From the NCBI GenBank assembly GCA_030015575.1, contig CM057340.1, forward strand, positions 751,137,632 to 751,201,631: a stretch of DNA of 64,000 nt, read 5' to 3'. Both the position numbers and the translations under genes were made by a program. Position 1 is the first letter of the stretch; each line of letters starts with the position of its first letter. The notes beneath the pieces are model-generated. The model did not search any database. It saw only the letters and a list, made by a program, of their open reading frames with translations, and had not been told where the DNA came from. The DNA is from Agapanthus africanus. Its lineage: Eukaryota; Streptophyta; Magnoliopsida; Asparagales; Amaryllidaceae. Positions 23,584 to 34,440 of the stretch are shown piece by piece.

Positions 23584-24273
23584 CCTGCTCAATATAATGA
23601 ACTCGGCATCATACTCATCCACCGATTTGCTCCGCATAAAGTTTTATTGTAAGTGAATGAATTGCTGCTCTATATCAAATCGGGCAGTCTCGGGAAAATA
23701 CTTTGCGTCGAACATGTCGCGAAAAGTTTTCCATTCAATACGCCGGACAAGACGGCTTTCTTCCGCCTTCCACCATACTCGGGCGTTGTCGGTGAGTTAT
23801 AACTTTGCAATCTGTACCCAAGCGATCTCTAGCACGTGTGCTACTACCAGATCATCCTCAATACTCTGAGCCCATTCTTCAGCTTCCAAAGGGCTCTATT
23901 TCCCAGAAAATTGCTTCGGATGCAATGCCCGGAATTGCTTCACCCCGGGGGCTTCCGCTTCTGGGTGGTTCAATAAGATAGCAGTCTGTTGTTGTTGTCC
24001 TTTCAGGAGGTTTCAGATTGCCTCAAGCAATATCGTTTGCTCGTTGATCGGAGCTGCAACGGTAGGCGTAAGTGGAAGAGGTGGTGGTGGTGTGTTGTTG
24101 ACGTTTGTGCTGATATTGTTTGGAAAATTCATAACCTTAAAATAAAAATAGAGTTAGAATAGATTCAAAGTATATGAAATTATAAGATGTAAAAAATGTT
24201 TTTAGTTGCTGATTCTTGTGTTATATTGCTTAGGATTTCATACAGAATTAACCCGCATGTCCATGCAGAACTG

Positions 24274-24290
24274 ACCTGCATGGGCCGCCA
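24274..24290 (-). other. Gypsy-1 primer-binding site (tRNA-Ile type)
   Basis: On the minus strand TGGCGGCCCATGCAGGT lies 8 bases inside the 5' LTR. From memory it complements the 3' end of plant tRNA-Ile(AAU) with one mismatch. Gypsy-2 and the TRIM carry the same site type. Confidence 0.75.
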
Positions 24291-24298
24291 ACAAAACC

Positions 24299-27121
24299 TG
24301 TCATGTCCCGTTTCCTAGTCTACGGGTAAGGAGACGCGACGAGGCCCGCTATGTATTTACTCAGAAGTAAACACGCTAAGCGTAACTAAGCAATATAATG
24401 TAAATATACACAAAAAGACATGAAATGTAAATGAACAGCAACTTTTATTTACTAAACATTTCTTTACAATACAACTGGAAAGTAAATACAATGATGAAAG
24501 CAATGCCTAAACAATAGCATAAATATGAAAGTAAAGTATATATAAGAGTCTAAAGCTCGGGGTTCTCGTTGAACTGATCCAAGTCCTCTAAACTGGGCTC
24601 TGTCTCCAGTAAGTCGGATCCACATGACAACATTCCAAAGAAAGAAGAGAGAAGGAATGTCGTCGGCGAACAATCGCTCGGTAAGTCCCAAAGAAAAGTA
24701 GGAATAGAATAGACAGATATGAGAATATAACTGGTGTATTATGAGTTTGTTATGTTAACGCGGTTGTTTGTATCTTGGTACAGAATATGCCAGTGTATAC
24801 GAGAGAAGTCCAACTATTCCGTGGACTAAGGTATATGGAGCACAAGGAACCGTTAAGCCACGGAACAATAGCAATGGATATTCAGGTTAGGTGTATTAAA
24901 GTGACCGTCTCGTACCACTTTTAACACATTCCATACCAGTCTACCCCTTTAAAACTCCGTAATGTATTTTGTATTGATTTGTATTGTTTTGTTTAATAGA
25001 TGTACGACTTGCCGAAACCATGATATAATGTAAACGGAATGGTTATAAATGGATGGTCATGCAATCAGAGTATATCCAAGGTTCGGTCAAATCATGTTCA
25101 TGTTAATATAGATTGAATTCTGGTATAAATGGATTCATGTTGAATTGGAGTTATACTTGAATCATATTCAAGAATAGATTGATTGATTTCAGATTAAACT
25201 GAGACTCTGCCTGAGTTAAACACTTAAACAGAATTGAAGTCCTGAATAAGTTTTGATGTTATCGGTAACTGCTGCACATGGACGGCAGGATTTGTGTTTT
25301 TTTCCAAAACAATTACTGTATTGATAACACCGTTTTTAGGTTGTCTACCTTAGATAGGCAAGCACCCATATTCTCCGGCTCTCTGAGACTCAAGAGAACC
25401 GGTCCCACTTAAACCTATATTTACTATGGTCCATTTTGTAAATTAATATAACTTGAGCGGGTTTTATGAAAAATAGTTTTGATATATTTTTAAAATAAAC
25501 CTCAAGTATTTATTTATCATCTTTAGGGTTTTCATAGTTGTAAGTTTTATAAAATGAAATATTCTAGTAGATATAAATCTAACTTTGAATAGTATATGGT
25601 ATTTTCTTGTAATTTGACTTGTATTGAATGTGATGGTATTTTCATGATCTTTTGTGATTCTTTTCTTTTGATTAGAAAACATGGAATATATATTATATTT
25701 AAAATAGATATTTTAATAATATTTATATATATAATTATAATTATAAAAATAGAATTTATTTATTAAATAGAAATCACGTTTTCTTAAAAAATGTAATAAA
25801 AATTCTATCGAGATCGAATGCTCCGTGAGGAGGTCTACATCTCGCTCTACTAGTCTCGAGAACGTGCAATAACCCGCACCATCCCGATCGGGTTCCCCAA
25901 AATGGGTTGTAGAGGCTTATTTGCAAGGAATTAATTAAAACAATTTAAAGAATACGGGTTTTGATAGTTTAAGGTATTTTAATGTAAACCGTGTTTTGTC
26001 CCACAAAAATTGTTACAAAAGCCGTCGTGCTATGTCAAGATGAGTGTTGTGATGAAATAGGTCGTTACCTCGTGCAATTTCTAAAGGTAAAATGGGCAAA
26101 ACGATAAAGTAATGTTGTATGTAAACTTGATGGTATTTTACCGAAAAAGTGAAATAGAATTGTTTAACATTAAATTTTGAATTGAAACCTGGTCAAATTG
26201 TTGTTTAATAGTTAATAAACAATATATAAAAAGATGATAAATTTGTTATTAAGAAAAATTATGTTTTTTATGAAATTAGAATCGAAAGTCGGAATAACTC
26301 CGCTTCCGACGAGTTTTGAAAATAGAATTCTATTTACCAGCGAGAGAAGAGGGAATAGGGGACTTACATGCTTAGGGTTTATAGGAGAGGTAAAGAAAAA
26401 TGTTTGCGGCCTTCGTAGAGTCGCGGGGTCGCCGGAAGTGTTTCAAATTCTCGCCGGAACTTTGACCTTGGCTAACTCTATTTGTACAACTTTTGACTTG
26501 AAAATTTTAGAGAGTTTTGACATTCTGAATGAGGAGGGCCAAAGTGTAGGGTTGTATTTATAGGATAGAATTAAGATTTTGTGAGTGAAGAGAGAATTAA
26601 AAATACATTAAAATTGTGGATTAATGCCTCATTTTAAATTCTCTGTTAATGTACAGGAAAAAAAACAGTATGGGGGTAATGGGGTAGGCCAAGGGGTGCC
26701 AGGATTAAATTTTAGGGGCATTACCTATGGATTTAACCGGCGGTGCCGGTCCCATATGATGATCTCGTCGGTCGGATCCGAGTGGTTGGGCTTGGATCTT
26801 AGCCACATATCCTCGGCTGCTTAAATAATATTATATACAAGTTTGATTTAGGCGACTTTTCATTTTTACGTGTATTGCACGTGTAAAATTTTGAGCTTCC
26901 AAAAGTTTAAAAGAAAAATTAATTAAAAATAATATGTGGCTGAGGGGATTTGAACACAGGGGCTATGTCACAGCAGCGCAAGGCTTTACCAATGAGCTAC
27001 AAGTGTTTTCTTACTGTTCAAAAGCAAATTAAATATTTATAGCATACACATGATTGCAATTACTCTATTTGTACATTAACTTTTAAACAAATTTTCTGTA
27101 CATTAAAACAAAGTCGTTACA
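24299..27121 (-). repeat. Gypsy-1 5' LTR
   Basis: This 2823-bp LTR is TGTCATG...TTACA on the plus strand and partners 13253-16075. The ORFs at 25464-25682 and 26234-26563 have counterparts in the other LTR but no recognisable domain. Confidence 0.93.
26947..26999 (-). promoter_or_regulatory. tRNA-like box A/box B module in LTR
   Basis: On the minus strand box A TAGCTCATTGGT is at 26999-26988, starting 122 bases into the LTR, and box B GTGTTCAAATC is at 26957-26947. The offset equals that in Gypsy-2. Confidence 0.55.
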
Positions 27122-28202
27122 GAAGCTATCAAAGAATTTGACTTCATTAAAAACGTAGATGAACCTTATATATATATAAGAAGGTTGTAGAGAGTAAGGT
27201 TGTCTTCCTCGTATTGTACGTGGATGACATACTCTTGGTAGGAAATAATGTTCCTATGCTACACTTGGTCAAGCTCTTCTTATCACAAAAGTTCTCCATG
27301 AAAGATCTAGGTGATACCTCATACATCTTGGGGATAAAGATCTATAGAGATAGATCTAAATGGATGTTGGAATTGTCCCAATCCAGGCACATTGGCACCA
27401 TACTAAAGAGATTTAGTATGAAAGATTCTAAGCGTGGTAATTTACCCGCATGCTTAGGAATCACTCTCTCCAAAGAGATGTCTCCCAAGGCTAATTTGGA
27501 GAGGGATCACATCCAAGGGATACCCTATACTTCGGCAGTCGGGTTTATCATGTATGCGATGTTATGTACCAGACCAGATGTAGCTTACTCACTAGGTGTA
27601 GTGAGTAGGTATCAATCAAATCCCGGGGAGAAACACTGGACAGCTGTGAAAAACATTCTTAAGTACTTGAGAATGACTAAAAAAATGTTCTTGGTGTATG
27701 GTAATGGAGAACTCCAGGTGGAGTCCTTTACCGATTCGAGCTTCTAGAGTGATAAGGACGACAGTAAGTCGGTCTCGGGTTTTGTCTTCACCCTCAATGG
27801 AGGGGCGGTATGTTGGAAGAGTTCCAAGAAAAATATCGTAGCAGACTCTACGATGGAGGCTGAATACACGCTGCCAACGATACTGCCGAAGAGGCTGTCT
27901 GAATGAAGAAGTCCATTGCTGAACTTGGTGTGGTTTCATCTATTGAGAATCCAATACCTGTGTATTGTGATAACAATGGAGCTGTGGCTTTGGCCAAGGA
28001 ACCCCGATCCTATCAGAGATCCAGACATATTCTTAGGCGGTATCACCTGATCCGAGAGATAGTAGATCGACGGAAGATCGAGGTCAGGAGAGTTGACACG
28101 AAGAACAACGTAGCGGATCCACTCATGAAGGCCCTCCTCCAGACACAGTTTGAGAGACTTTTTGGGATGTTGGGTATGAGATACTACAACAACTGGCCTT
28201 AG
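27122..28202 (+). pseudogene. Copia-2 polyprotein, C-terminal part (RT and RNase H)
   Basis: Reading resumes after Gypsy-1 with AIKEFDFIKN, then LYVDDILLVGN (YVDD near 27216), FSMKDLGD, YILGIKIYRD and the CTRPDVAY segment. RNase H motifs ESFTDSSF and the DSTMEAEY region follow. The end is KEPRSYQRSRHILRRYHLIREI, closing at a stop at 28200-28202, just as in Copia-1. Lesions include stops near 27190 and 27745 and a one-base loss near 27866 in the AEY motif. With 11056-13252 it forms one old polyprotein. Confidence 0.92.
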
Positions 28203-28205
28203 TGC

Positions 28206-28216
28206 AAGTGGGAGAT
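28206..28216 (+). other. Copia-2 polypurine tract
   Basis: AAGTGGGAGAT precedes the 3' LTR and is identical to the tract of Copia-1. Confidence 0.88.
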
Positions 28217-29370
28217 TGTTAGGAATATGTATACCCTAGAGGCCATTATTGTATGATATAGTGGATGCTTGGACATATATATAGAGGACTTTCTTGCTCG
28301 ACATGATAGTATGCTATCTGGTTGCTCTTTATCTTAACATGTAGACTTGTATTATTATACCGTCTCTTTGATACATGTTGATAAAGCCCTTAAGATATTA
28401 GCTTGACTACCAGGACTATGATGTGGATCATACTACCGGGACTTGTGTAGTCCACAAGCACATCCTTTAACAGTTCTTAGTCGAGAGAGTATCGAGACAG
28501 GGCATCGATATTCCAGAGTAGACCAGTATGTACGTTTCATGACCCTATAGGGGGCGATGGTTGATCCCATATCCATTGGTGTTTGACATCAAAGATTGTA
28601 CACAGGTGCTCATTAGAGAATGGGTACACCGAACAGGACTTGCCGAGAACTCCTAGATGGTACTATACCTATCGTCAGATAGCAGTTCTCTGGTGACACT
28701 GGTACAGGTTAGCCTGTAGAACCGAGATCGTCATAGAGTCTTGTGTGGTTCCCACTGTGCTTTGATTTCCTCCCTGCCACGGCTCAAAGGAGTCGTGCAA
28801 ACATGTGGATTTTGGGTACAGTCCCGAGTCACATGGAGGCAGTGAGCGATAGGAGGGGTTTCGTCTCTCCCGGTCTTGGAAGTTGATGTTGCGCTATGCT
28901 CGATTGGCTATAACAGTAAATCTCTGGGCAGGGCTGATGAGATTTACTGGTAAGAGTTATCGGTAGTTTCTCGAACCGTTATAAACCATACATCGGCATG
29001 ACTTATCAAGTTACTGGGGTCTGACGATTTCACCCCTAGACTTAATATGCGACATATCAGATGAAGAGACCGGACTGTACGGTAAGTGTTACTTTTAGGC
29101 TTCATGGGAGTTTGGATAAGCTTGCTTGTTGATCTTCTAATCGCTCAATACCTGGGTAGCCATTACGTCCTGCTAGTACCGCGGACGGTTTGTAGGTAGC
29201 TGATGTGATCATTACCTACTGCTGGCGTATTGACGAGTCTTTAGAGTCCCACACAGAGCTTGCATAGTTCAAACGAAACGAAGTAGGGCACACATGCTGA
29301 TATGTGCGGGGGCCTGATTAAATACCAGTATGTGATACCGTATTCTAATCTGGCGGTTATTTGTTATTGG

Positions 29371-29524
29371 TCAGGTTATATGTGATATAACCTGGTTATC
29401 GAATCAAGTGTTGATTTGGTAATGTGATATGCAGACAAATGATATTAGTCGGTTATATGTGATATAACCGGGTTATTAAATCAAGTGTTAATTTAATAAT
29501 ATGATATATATTTATATTTGATAT
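29371..29524 (+). repeat. Two direct repeats with near-perfect palindromes in Copia-2 LTR
   Basis: Palindromic cores lie at 29373-29393 (AGGTTAT...ATAACCT) and 29450-29470 (CGGTTAT...ATAACCG), 77 bases apart. Copia-4 keeps a decayed version at about 58267-58400. Confidence 0.75.
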
Positions 29525-29565
29525 AATTATATATTAACTAATATAATTGCTCACTAATTATTTTC

Positions 29566-29566
<1 letters not shown>

Positions 29567-29601
<35 letters not shown>

Positions 29602-29620
29602 ATATATATATATATATATA
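29567..29620. repeat. TATC and TA microsatellite
   Basis: A run of TATC units passes into a TA run, within the Copia-2 LTR. Confidence 0.9.
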
Positions 29621-30317
29621 AAGCCTGGTAGGATTTTCTATTTTGTGAAAATAGAAATGAGGTGGAAAATGAGAAGAGATATTTGAGGGATGGGTGTAGC
29701 ATGGCTTGATGAATTTTTTTATTCATCATCCTTCACTATTGAAGTATGGTCATAATATATTATCATGAGATATTTGTATGCTTCAATAAGTGAACCTTTG
29801 GCCATTCTACACTTAGTAATTTTTTCTTCAGTTCATTTTTCTAGAGCTCATATCCTTAGCTCTCTTCACTTTCCCATTTTCTTCATCTCCTCCTACAAGC
29901 TCTAACCCTCACAATAGTTATGAATCCTAGGGCTTGTGAGAATCCTTAGTGAGCCTACACACCCCTACTTCATCATCTTACACTTAATTAACATTTAGTG
30001 TAGGGTGTTTCCTTCACTATAGATAGATTAGTGAAGAGATGGCTTGGATTAGAGGAGCTTCAGGTGGATCATCTTCGACACGAAGATCGCAAAGGAAGCT
30101 CGTTCAATCTTCAAGTAGAGAATAGTGGAGCCGTAGGGACTACTACCCGGAGCTTTTGAAGCGAAGGGCTTGGTCTACAAAGGTTGTTGTTTCTATCACT
30201 TAGTGTAGCTATCTTTATATCACGCTTAAAACCCCAATCATCTAGTTAAGATTCTAGATAAGTGTAGCTTAACACCAAGATTTTTTAAAAATAGCATGCT
30301 AGATGCTCATGAAAACA

Positions 30318-31376
30318 CTGTGGTGGTGCTAGGGTAGACTTTCACTTGCGTCTTGGCGGCCATAGCGGTTAGGATTTTCGATCGGTCCATGGGCTCTGCA
30401 AAAAAGAACACACAAACAAAAGGGGGTTAGCGACACTGAAAAGGGGAAGGAAGTTAACGAAATCTAAACAGGTCATCGAAAGCCCTAACTTACCCAGAAA
30501 ACGCGCAGGACTGAGCCCAGCCCAGCTCAGTGCCTGCTCGGATAGCAGAACATCCGCCCGCTGGATCGGTTCCCACTGGGACAGGACCCTCGCCTCGGAG
30601 GAAGTCAACTGATTTTCCTTCAGGCAGTCGGCCCTGTGCCACTGTATAGGCATAAGCCAATCCTTTCCCTCAGGTGGCTACAAACTTCTCCTTCCATTCG
30701 TGGATGGAAGAAGGGACGACTACTACTCTCGACCCGGCCGCCCCACCCTTACGTTTTTTATACGAAAAATACACCCAGCTCGGCTCTTCCTTGCTGGTGC
30801 CGGGGTGATTCTTATAACAAAGGAAAGACACAATGAGGGTCAAACTGAAGGGGATCTGATCGAGTTTTAACCGGACCAGAAACCCGAGGAGGTTTCTCCA
30901 CGAGTTCGGCGCTAGCTGGCCCGGGGCAAGATGAAAGCAACGAAGCACCCCACAAATCTCGGTTGGGAAGGGCGGGCGCCTTTCTATCCGGAAAGCTTCC
31001 AAATACATGGCAATCTACTTGCTCTGCATCTGGTCTGCCCGCTCACCCTCTCTAGCTAAACGGATGGAATAGTTAGAGGGGATGTGGAATCGAGTCCGAA
31101 TTTCGGAAAGCTCATCCAGACTCTTCAAAATGGAGGGCACATCGCGGGTGTTCCCGATGCGCACCTTGGGAGCCCTTATCGCCACCCGATGGCGAGTGAC
31201 AAGGGCGGCTCTGACTCTAGGGGCGAACCTGACACAGAAGACGAAGAAGAAGAAGAATCCTCTTGGCTATCTGAAGCCGAAGAGGAGGAAGACCTACTAG
31301 ACTCGGCCCCAGAAACTAAGGCCTCATCGTCCGACTCTATCCTTACTACCTCTATAGACTCCTCGGATGAAGACAT
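30318..31376 (-). pseudogene. Tat antisense ORF (PF04195-like), with one putative intron
   Basis: Reading on the minus strand, MSSSEESIEVV starts at 31376 and a Ser/Glu-rich N-terminus follows. After a frame change come ILKSLDELSEIRTRFHIPSNYSIRLA and, near 31008, a core with YLEAFRIERRPPFP, FHLAPGQLAPNSWRNLLGFLV and SSIHEWKEKFV. This pattern resembles the 'putative gypsy type transposon' domain (PF04195), recognised from memory. A stop precedes the core near 31014. A 98-bp intron-like segment (30396-30493) follows ARFLG, after which reading continues as EPMDRSKILTAMAAKTQ. It is cut off at 30318 by Copia-2. The function of such ORFs is unknown. Confidence 0.72.
30396..30493 (-). other. Putative intron in the Tat antisense ORF
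   Basis: This 98-bp minus-strand segment begins GTAAGT and ends in a pyrimidine run followed by TTTTTTGCAG. Removing it joins the frames on either side and keeps reading open to the Copia-2 junction. Without splicing the frame stops at 30369. Confidence 0.7.
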
Positions 31377-31966
31377 CTAACCTGATTCAAAGGAAAGGAC
31401 TCGCCGAGGAAAAATCAACAGAAGATCCGATTTAAGAAGTGGAGCGCCGGGCACTTTTCAACTATGAAAGAGAATTAGAGCAAAGTGTCGGCCCTAAGAT
31501 GGTCCCCTCCTATTTATACACCCCAAAAGAGAACATCCTACGGTCTGGATTGGTTCCCGCCAAAACGAAACGTCGCGCCCAAGCAGCAGTGGATGCTCCA
31601 CATGGCGGTAGACCATTGGGGACATCTCTTCGGTTGCAGGAGTCAAAGACAGCCTGTCTTGCCCGCCAACCAACGTCCGACACGAGGCTCGTATCCCAAC
31701 TGGCGAATCGACTGAAACGACGGCCCTTCTTTAAAGCGCAATCATTTCAATGATCCGCTGACGCCATCGGAGATACGCGCGAAAATTCAGACGCACGACG
31801 AGACGACATGTGGGCCCAAAGATAAAAACGACGCAACCGCCAAACGCCATGTCGTTCCCCGGCGTCCACATTCTGATTCTCAGCGCCAAACTGAGCCGAA
31901 GAAAAACCGAGCAGGCCACTCTCGACCCGACCTATAAATAGATCGGAACGAGAGTTGGGAGCTAAC
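31377..31966. other. Spacer between Tat antisense ORF and 3' LTR
   Basis: About 590 bp with small overlapping ORFs on both strands and no recognisable product. It would contain the promoter of the antisense ORF and, at its end, a purine-rich tract (GAGAGTTGGGAG) before the LTR. Confidence 0.55.
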
Positions 31967-32161
31967 GATGATGCTCACAAGTGGTATTTCCTCAGATTAC
32001 AACATGTGGCGGATGACGTTTCCCGAAGGCTACGGAGATGGAATAAATGAGTTACATTAGAGGCATTCCTCGGGACCTCGTCTCGAGGAAATATCCGACC
32101 TTTCAGGAGACCTCCTTAAGTACTTTCCATCTTCACCTAGCAAACTACAGCAGCTCGTCTT

Positions 32162-32310
32162 CGGGCTTTCTCAGTCTCCTTGCTCGTCTCCAAGCCATCT
32201 GACATGCCGAGCTTCCTCGGTCTCCCGGCCCGTTTCCGAGCTCCTGACATTCCGAGCTTCCTCGGTCTCCCGGCTCGTCTCCGAGCTCCTGACGGACCGA
32301 ACTCCCTCGG
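32162..32310. repeat. 45-bp tandem repeat in Tat LTR
   Basis: About 3.3 units, starting at 32162, 32207, 32252 and 32297. Each contains CCGAGCTTCCTCGG-like palindromic cores. It keeps an antisense frame open by chance because the unit is a multiple of three. Confidence 0.8.
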
Positions 32311-32520
32311 TTTTCTCCAATCAATCAAGAGTGCGGAGCTCATGCACCCCCGCAACGGCTCAATGTATATCGCCAGGGCGAGATATCCGCCTCCCCACGT
32401 TCTGCGTCCTACACTAGCGTATCCCCCCATTAATGGGCGCATCCCGCCATTAAATGCGAGATTAACGCTGGGGCGTAACTGGCGGCAATGATCTCGCGCC
32501 TGCTCGCTCCACGCGACCAC

Positions 32521-32527
32521 TATATAA
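32521..32527 (+). promoter_or_regulatory. TATA box of Tat LTR
   Basis: TATATAA is followed by CCCTCTCTCAGACGACTCAGG. The right copy has TATAAAAA at 46301 in the same context, marking the conserved LTR promoter. Confidence 0.65.
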
Positions 32528-32795
32528 ACCCCTCTCTCAGACGACTCAGGTAACTCGAACTCATTCCAATACTCTGTTACTCTGCACTTATTCTCCGGCA
32601 CTAACTTGATCGTCGGAGAGTCCTACAGTGGTCATCCACCCCGAGACTTCTTTTGCAGATAGCTCGGCGTCAACGCCAACCCATTGAGATCCACACGCTC
32701 AACAACTCCCAAATCAAATCTCAACCGTCAAAGACCGCCATCACAGGATCGACGGAAGACAACATCTGAAGGAGATCACAGCCTTCATCAGATAC

Positions 32796-34440
32796 TTTTT
32801 TAAGTCTTTGATGCTAGGTTGTCAAAACTTACGTACTGTCCACTGTTCGGTACCAGAAAATACGAAGTTTATCTTAGCTTAAAAAGTTTAATTTATGCAA
32901 AATGAAGTTCTAATAGTGAAAACTGCAAGATTAGAATCAATACTACGATATATTGGCCACAAATGTAGCAAGTTTTCACAGCGAATATCTTTCAATTGTG
33001 CTTATATACAGCATGTCATCAATTTTATTTTAAAAACAAGCAAGTGCCCCGTGCCCTGCACGGACCCGATGAGTTGCCCAAATAAAATGATATCCCATAA
33101 AGGACTTAATCTTAACTAAATTTTATTGCAGGTAAATCTTTTAAATCTAATATAAATCGAACCTCTTTCGATACTATTTTGAAAATTTCTTAATTTTCTC
33201 TTAATCCAGAAAAATATATGTCTTTACACATTTCTACCTATTGCACGTGTTCAACGGATGACAAATTGTATTGAAAAATTCATGCCATCATCATTGACTG
33301 CAGAAATTTTAAAAGATTTTTTTCGGAATCTTCCTGCCATCATCGCTGATTACTCTCGACCTCCATTCTTCTTCAGACGAAGGTTATCTTCATTAATCAT
33401 GTACTTTTTCTCTTACTAATTTCCATATTATATAATTCAACTCACCGCTTTTAATATGTACTTTTAATATATATTTCATAATTTTATTGATAGTCGATTT
33501 ATAATATATAGATTTTCATTTCTTATAACTATCTATATTCATATTTGCATCCGCCAATGACCACATGATACGAATATGGTAATATCTATATCCAATCCAT
33601 ATCCGAACGATGAGAACATATACAAAAGTAATAGTGAAAGTGTAAGTTGCAATTTTCAAAGACATCTGACCCTAGTATAATTTTCTATGCATGTACTTTT
33701 CCAAAATAACAGCAAATGGGCGTTCCCGATCGATGAGAACGTGTACAATATAATAGTGAAAGTGTTGACGGCAATTATTCATAATACATCTGAAGCTCAT
33801 CTAATTTTCCATGCATATGCATATACAAGTAAATAATGGACCGATTGATTGCAATTTTCAATATATATTAAAGATCTCATCTAATTTTTCATCCACTTAT
33901 ATCCAGAGAGAGAATACTTTACATGGATGTTATAGTGCAATCTAGATTGAATAGTAATAAGTTATATGAAAATATAAAAAGATAATGCATCCAAAAATAT
34001 ATTATGTGAATCTGAAAATAAGCTTAAGAATGAATCAAATACATATTAAATTAATTAAATCATACTACTGGGAGGGAGAATTAATTTCACACAGTAAGGG
34101 GCTAAAGGCATATATATATTCTTAAACTAAACGGTGGAGTTTAACTTTCCATGCATGGAGACAAAAGGAAAGATTTTGACACTTGGGGACAAAACGGTAA
34201 TTAAATTGCATGTAAGGGGCAAAATGGGAAATAAAAAGCTTGAATCAAGCTTAAAAGCTGCTTTATATTTATATAAGGCTTTATATTTATATATAACAAT
34301 ATCAATAACAATGTATGTAAGAAACTGGTTTGGAACAAATGTGCGTCAGACCTTTAAATTGTAAATTAAATTTTACAGACAAAAGAAAATGCAGTGAAAA
34401 CTATCTCCAGTATTAATAAGCATCATTTTTCATTAAAAAA
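32796..34440. other. AT-rich intergenic stretch
   Basis: About 1.6 kb with no ORF of interest and no clear element. A GC-richer patch near 33040-33070 (GTGCCCCGTGCCCTGCACGG) recalls MULE-type termini, but no partner end was found. Confidence 0.6.

Larger units (their letters stand above)
19598..24132 (-). pseudogene. Gypsy-1 gag (interrupted by a solo LTR)
   Basis: ATG at 24132 starts MNFPNN, a Pro-rich N-terminus like that of Gypsy-2 (MDSPNN at 51006). Gag core motifs follow, such as KQFRALHPKQF and EEWAQSIEDDL, then the YFPET and SVDEYDAEF region near 23610. At 23588 the reading is broken by the solo LTR and resumes at 20334. After putative intron 1 come PTAEIR and QQGLD, then a zinc knuckle near 19985-19945 (FCTYYRRDGHLAKDC) in which the second Cys of CX2C has become Tyr. 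A second CGSS...GSCP segment follows. Several stops are present. It is a nucleic-acid-binding capsid precursor, now defunct. Confidence 0.88.
13253..27121 (-). mobile_element. Gypsy-1: chromovirus with introns, minus strand
   Basis: This element is 13.9 kb in total, including a 3.25-kb nested solo LTR. LTRs of 2823 bp lie at 13253-16075 and 24299-27121, and coding runs right to left. The order is primer site (24290-24274), gag, protease, RT, RNase H, integrase, chromodomain and polypurine tract. The target duplication is GAAGC. The integrase C-terminus (LSPRYIGPF, then VFHISQLRRYV) and a following chromodomain-like segment identify a chromovirus, probably near the Tekay/Del group. There are many stops and frameshifts. 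Three putative introns interrupt the coding region. Confidence 0.93.
1..30317 (+). mobile_element. Copia-2: outer gag-less Copia retrotransposon (5' end beyond window)
   Basis: This degenerate Copia element is split in three by later insertions. Its 5' leader is at 1-507, its pol is at 10635-13252 and continues at 27122-28202, and its 3' LTR is at 28217-30317. Continuity is seen directly. Copia-1 is flanked by GATAT on both sides and Gypsy-1 by GAAGC on both sides, and pol reading resumes after the second insert. The left LTR lies outside the window. The right end abuts the Tat antisense ORF, so Copia-2 sits inside the Tat-like element. There are many stops and shifts, so it cannot encode its own machinery. 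The gag domain is missing and is replaced by a short sequence also found in Copia-4. Confidence 0.85.
28217..30317 (+). repeat. Copia-2 3' LTR
   Basis: It starts TGTTAGG and is collinear with the Copia-4 LTR at 57131 and more distantly with Copia-1. The end is placed at AAAACA (30317) because the antisense Tat ORF resumes at once after it. A pair of 77-bp direct repeats, each with a hairpin, lies near 29371-29524, and a TATC/TA microsatellite at about 29567-29620. Confidence 0.85.
30318..32790 (+). mobile_element. 3' end of a Tat-like Gypsy element
   Basis: What remains is the antisense ORF, a spacer and the 3' LTR (31967-32790). Everything upstream was displaced by Copia-2 inserting at 30318. 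The LTR matches 45759-46576, which has the primer site and gag of the Tat type. Antisense ORFs between pol and the 3' LTR are known for Tat-lineage plant elements. Confidence 0.8.
31967..32790 (+). repeat. Tat-like 3' LTR (left copy)
   Basis: About 824 bp, collinear with 45759-46576 (about 818 bp), and ends TTCATCA. It contains a 45-bp tandem repeat and a TATA box. The first base is uncertain by a few positions because the start reads CGATGATGC against TGATGATAC in the other copy. GATAC at 32791 may be the target duplication. Confidence 0.85.

Noticed and set aside
31439-31753. Possible gene of 104 codons between the Tat antisense ORF and LTR
   Set aside because: Overlapping frames are equally open and there is no recognisable motif.
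32137-32601. 154-codon ORF on the minus strand with GxxRKRAGRPRKLG repeats
   Set aside because: The repeats come from a 45-bp tandem repeat in the Tat LTR. The other LTR lacks the ORF.
33040-33070. GTGCCCCGTGCCCTGCACGG as a MULE or Helitron end
   Set aside because: A suggestive motif only. No partner end, duplication or coding region was found.
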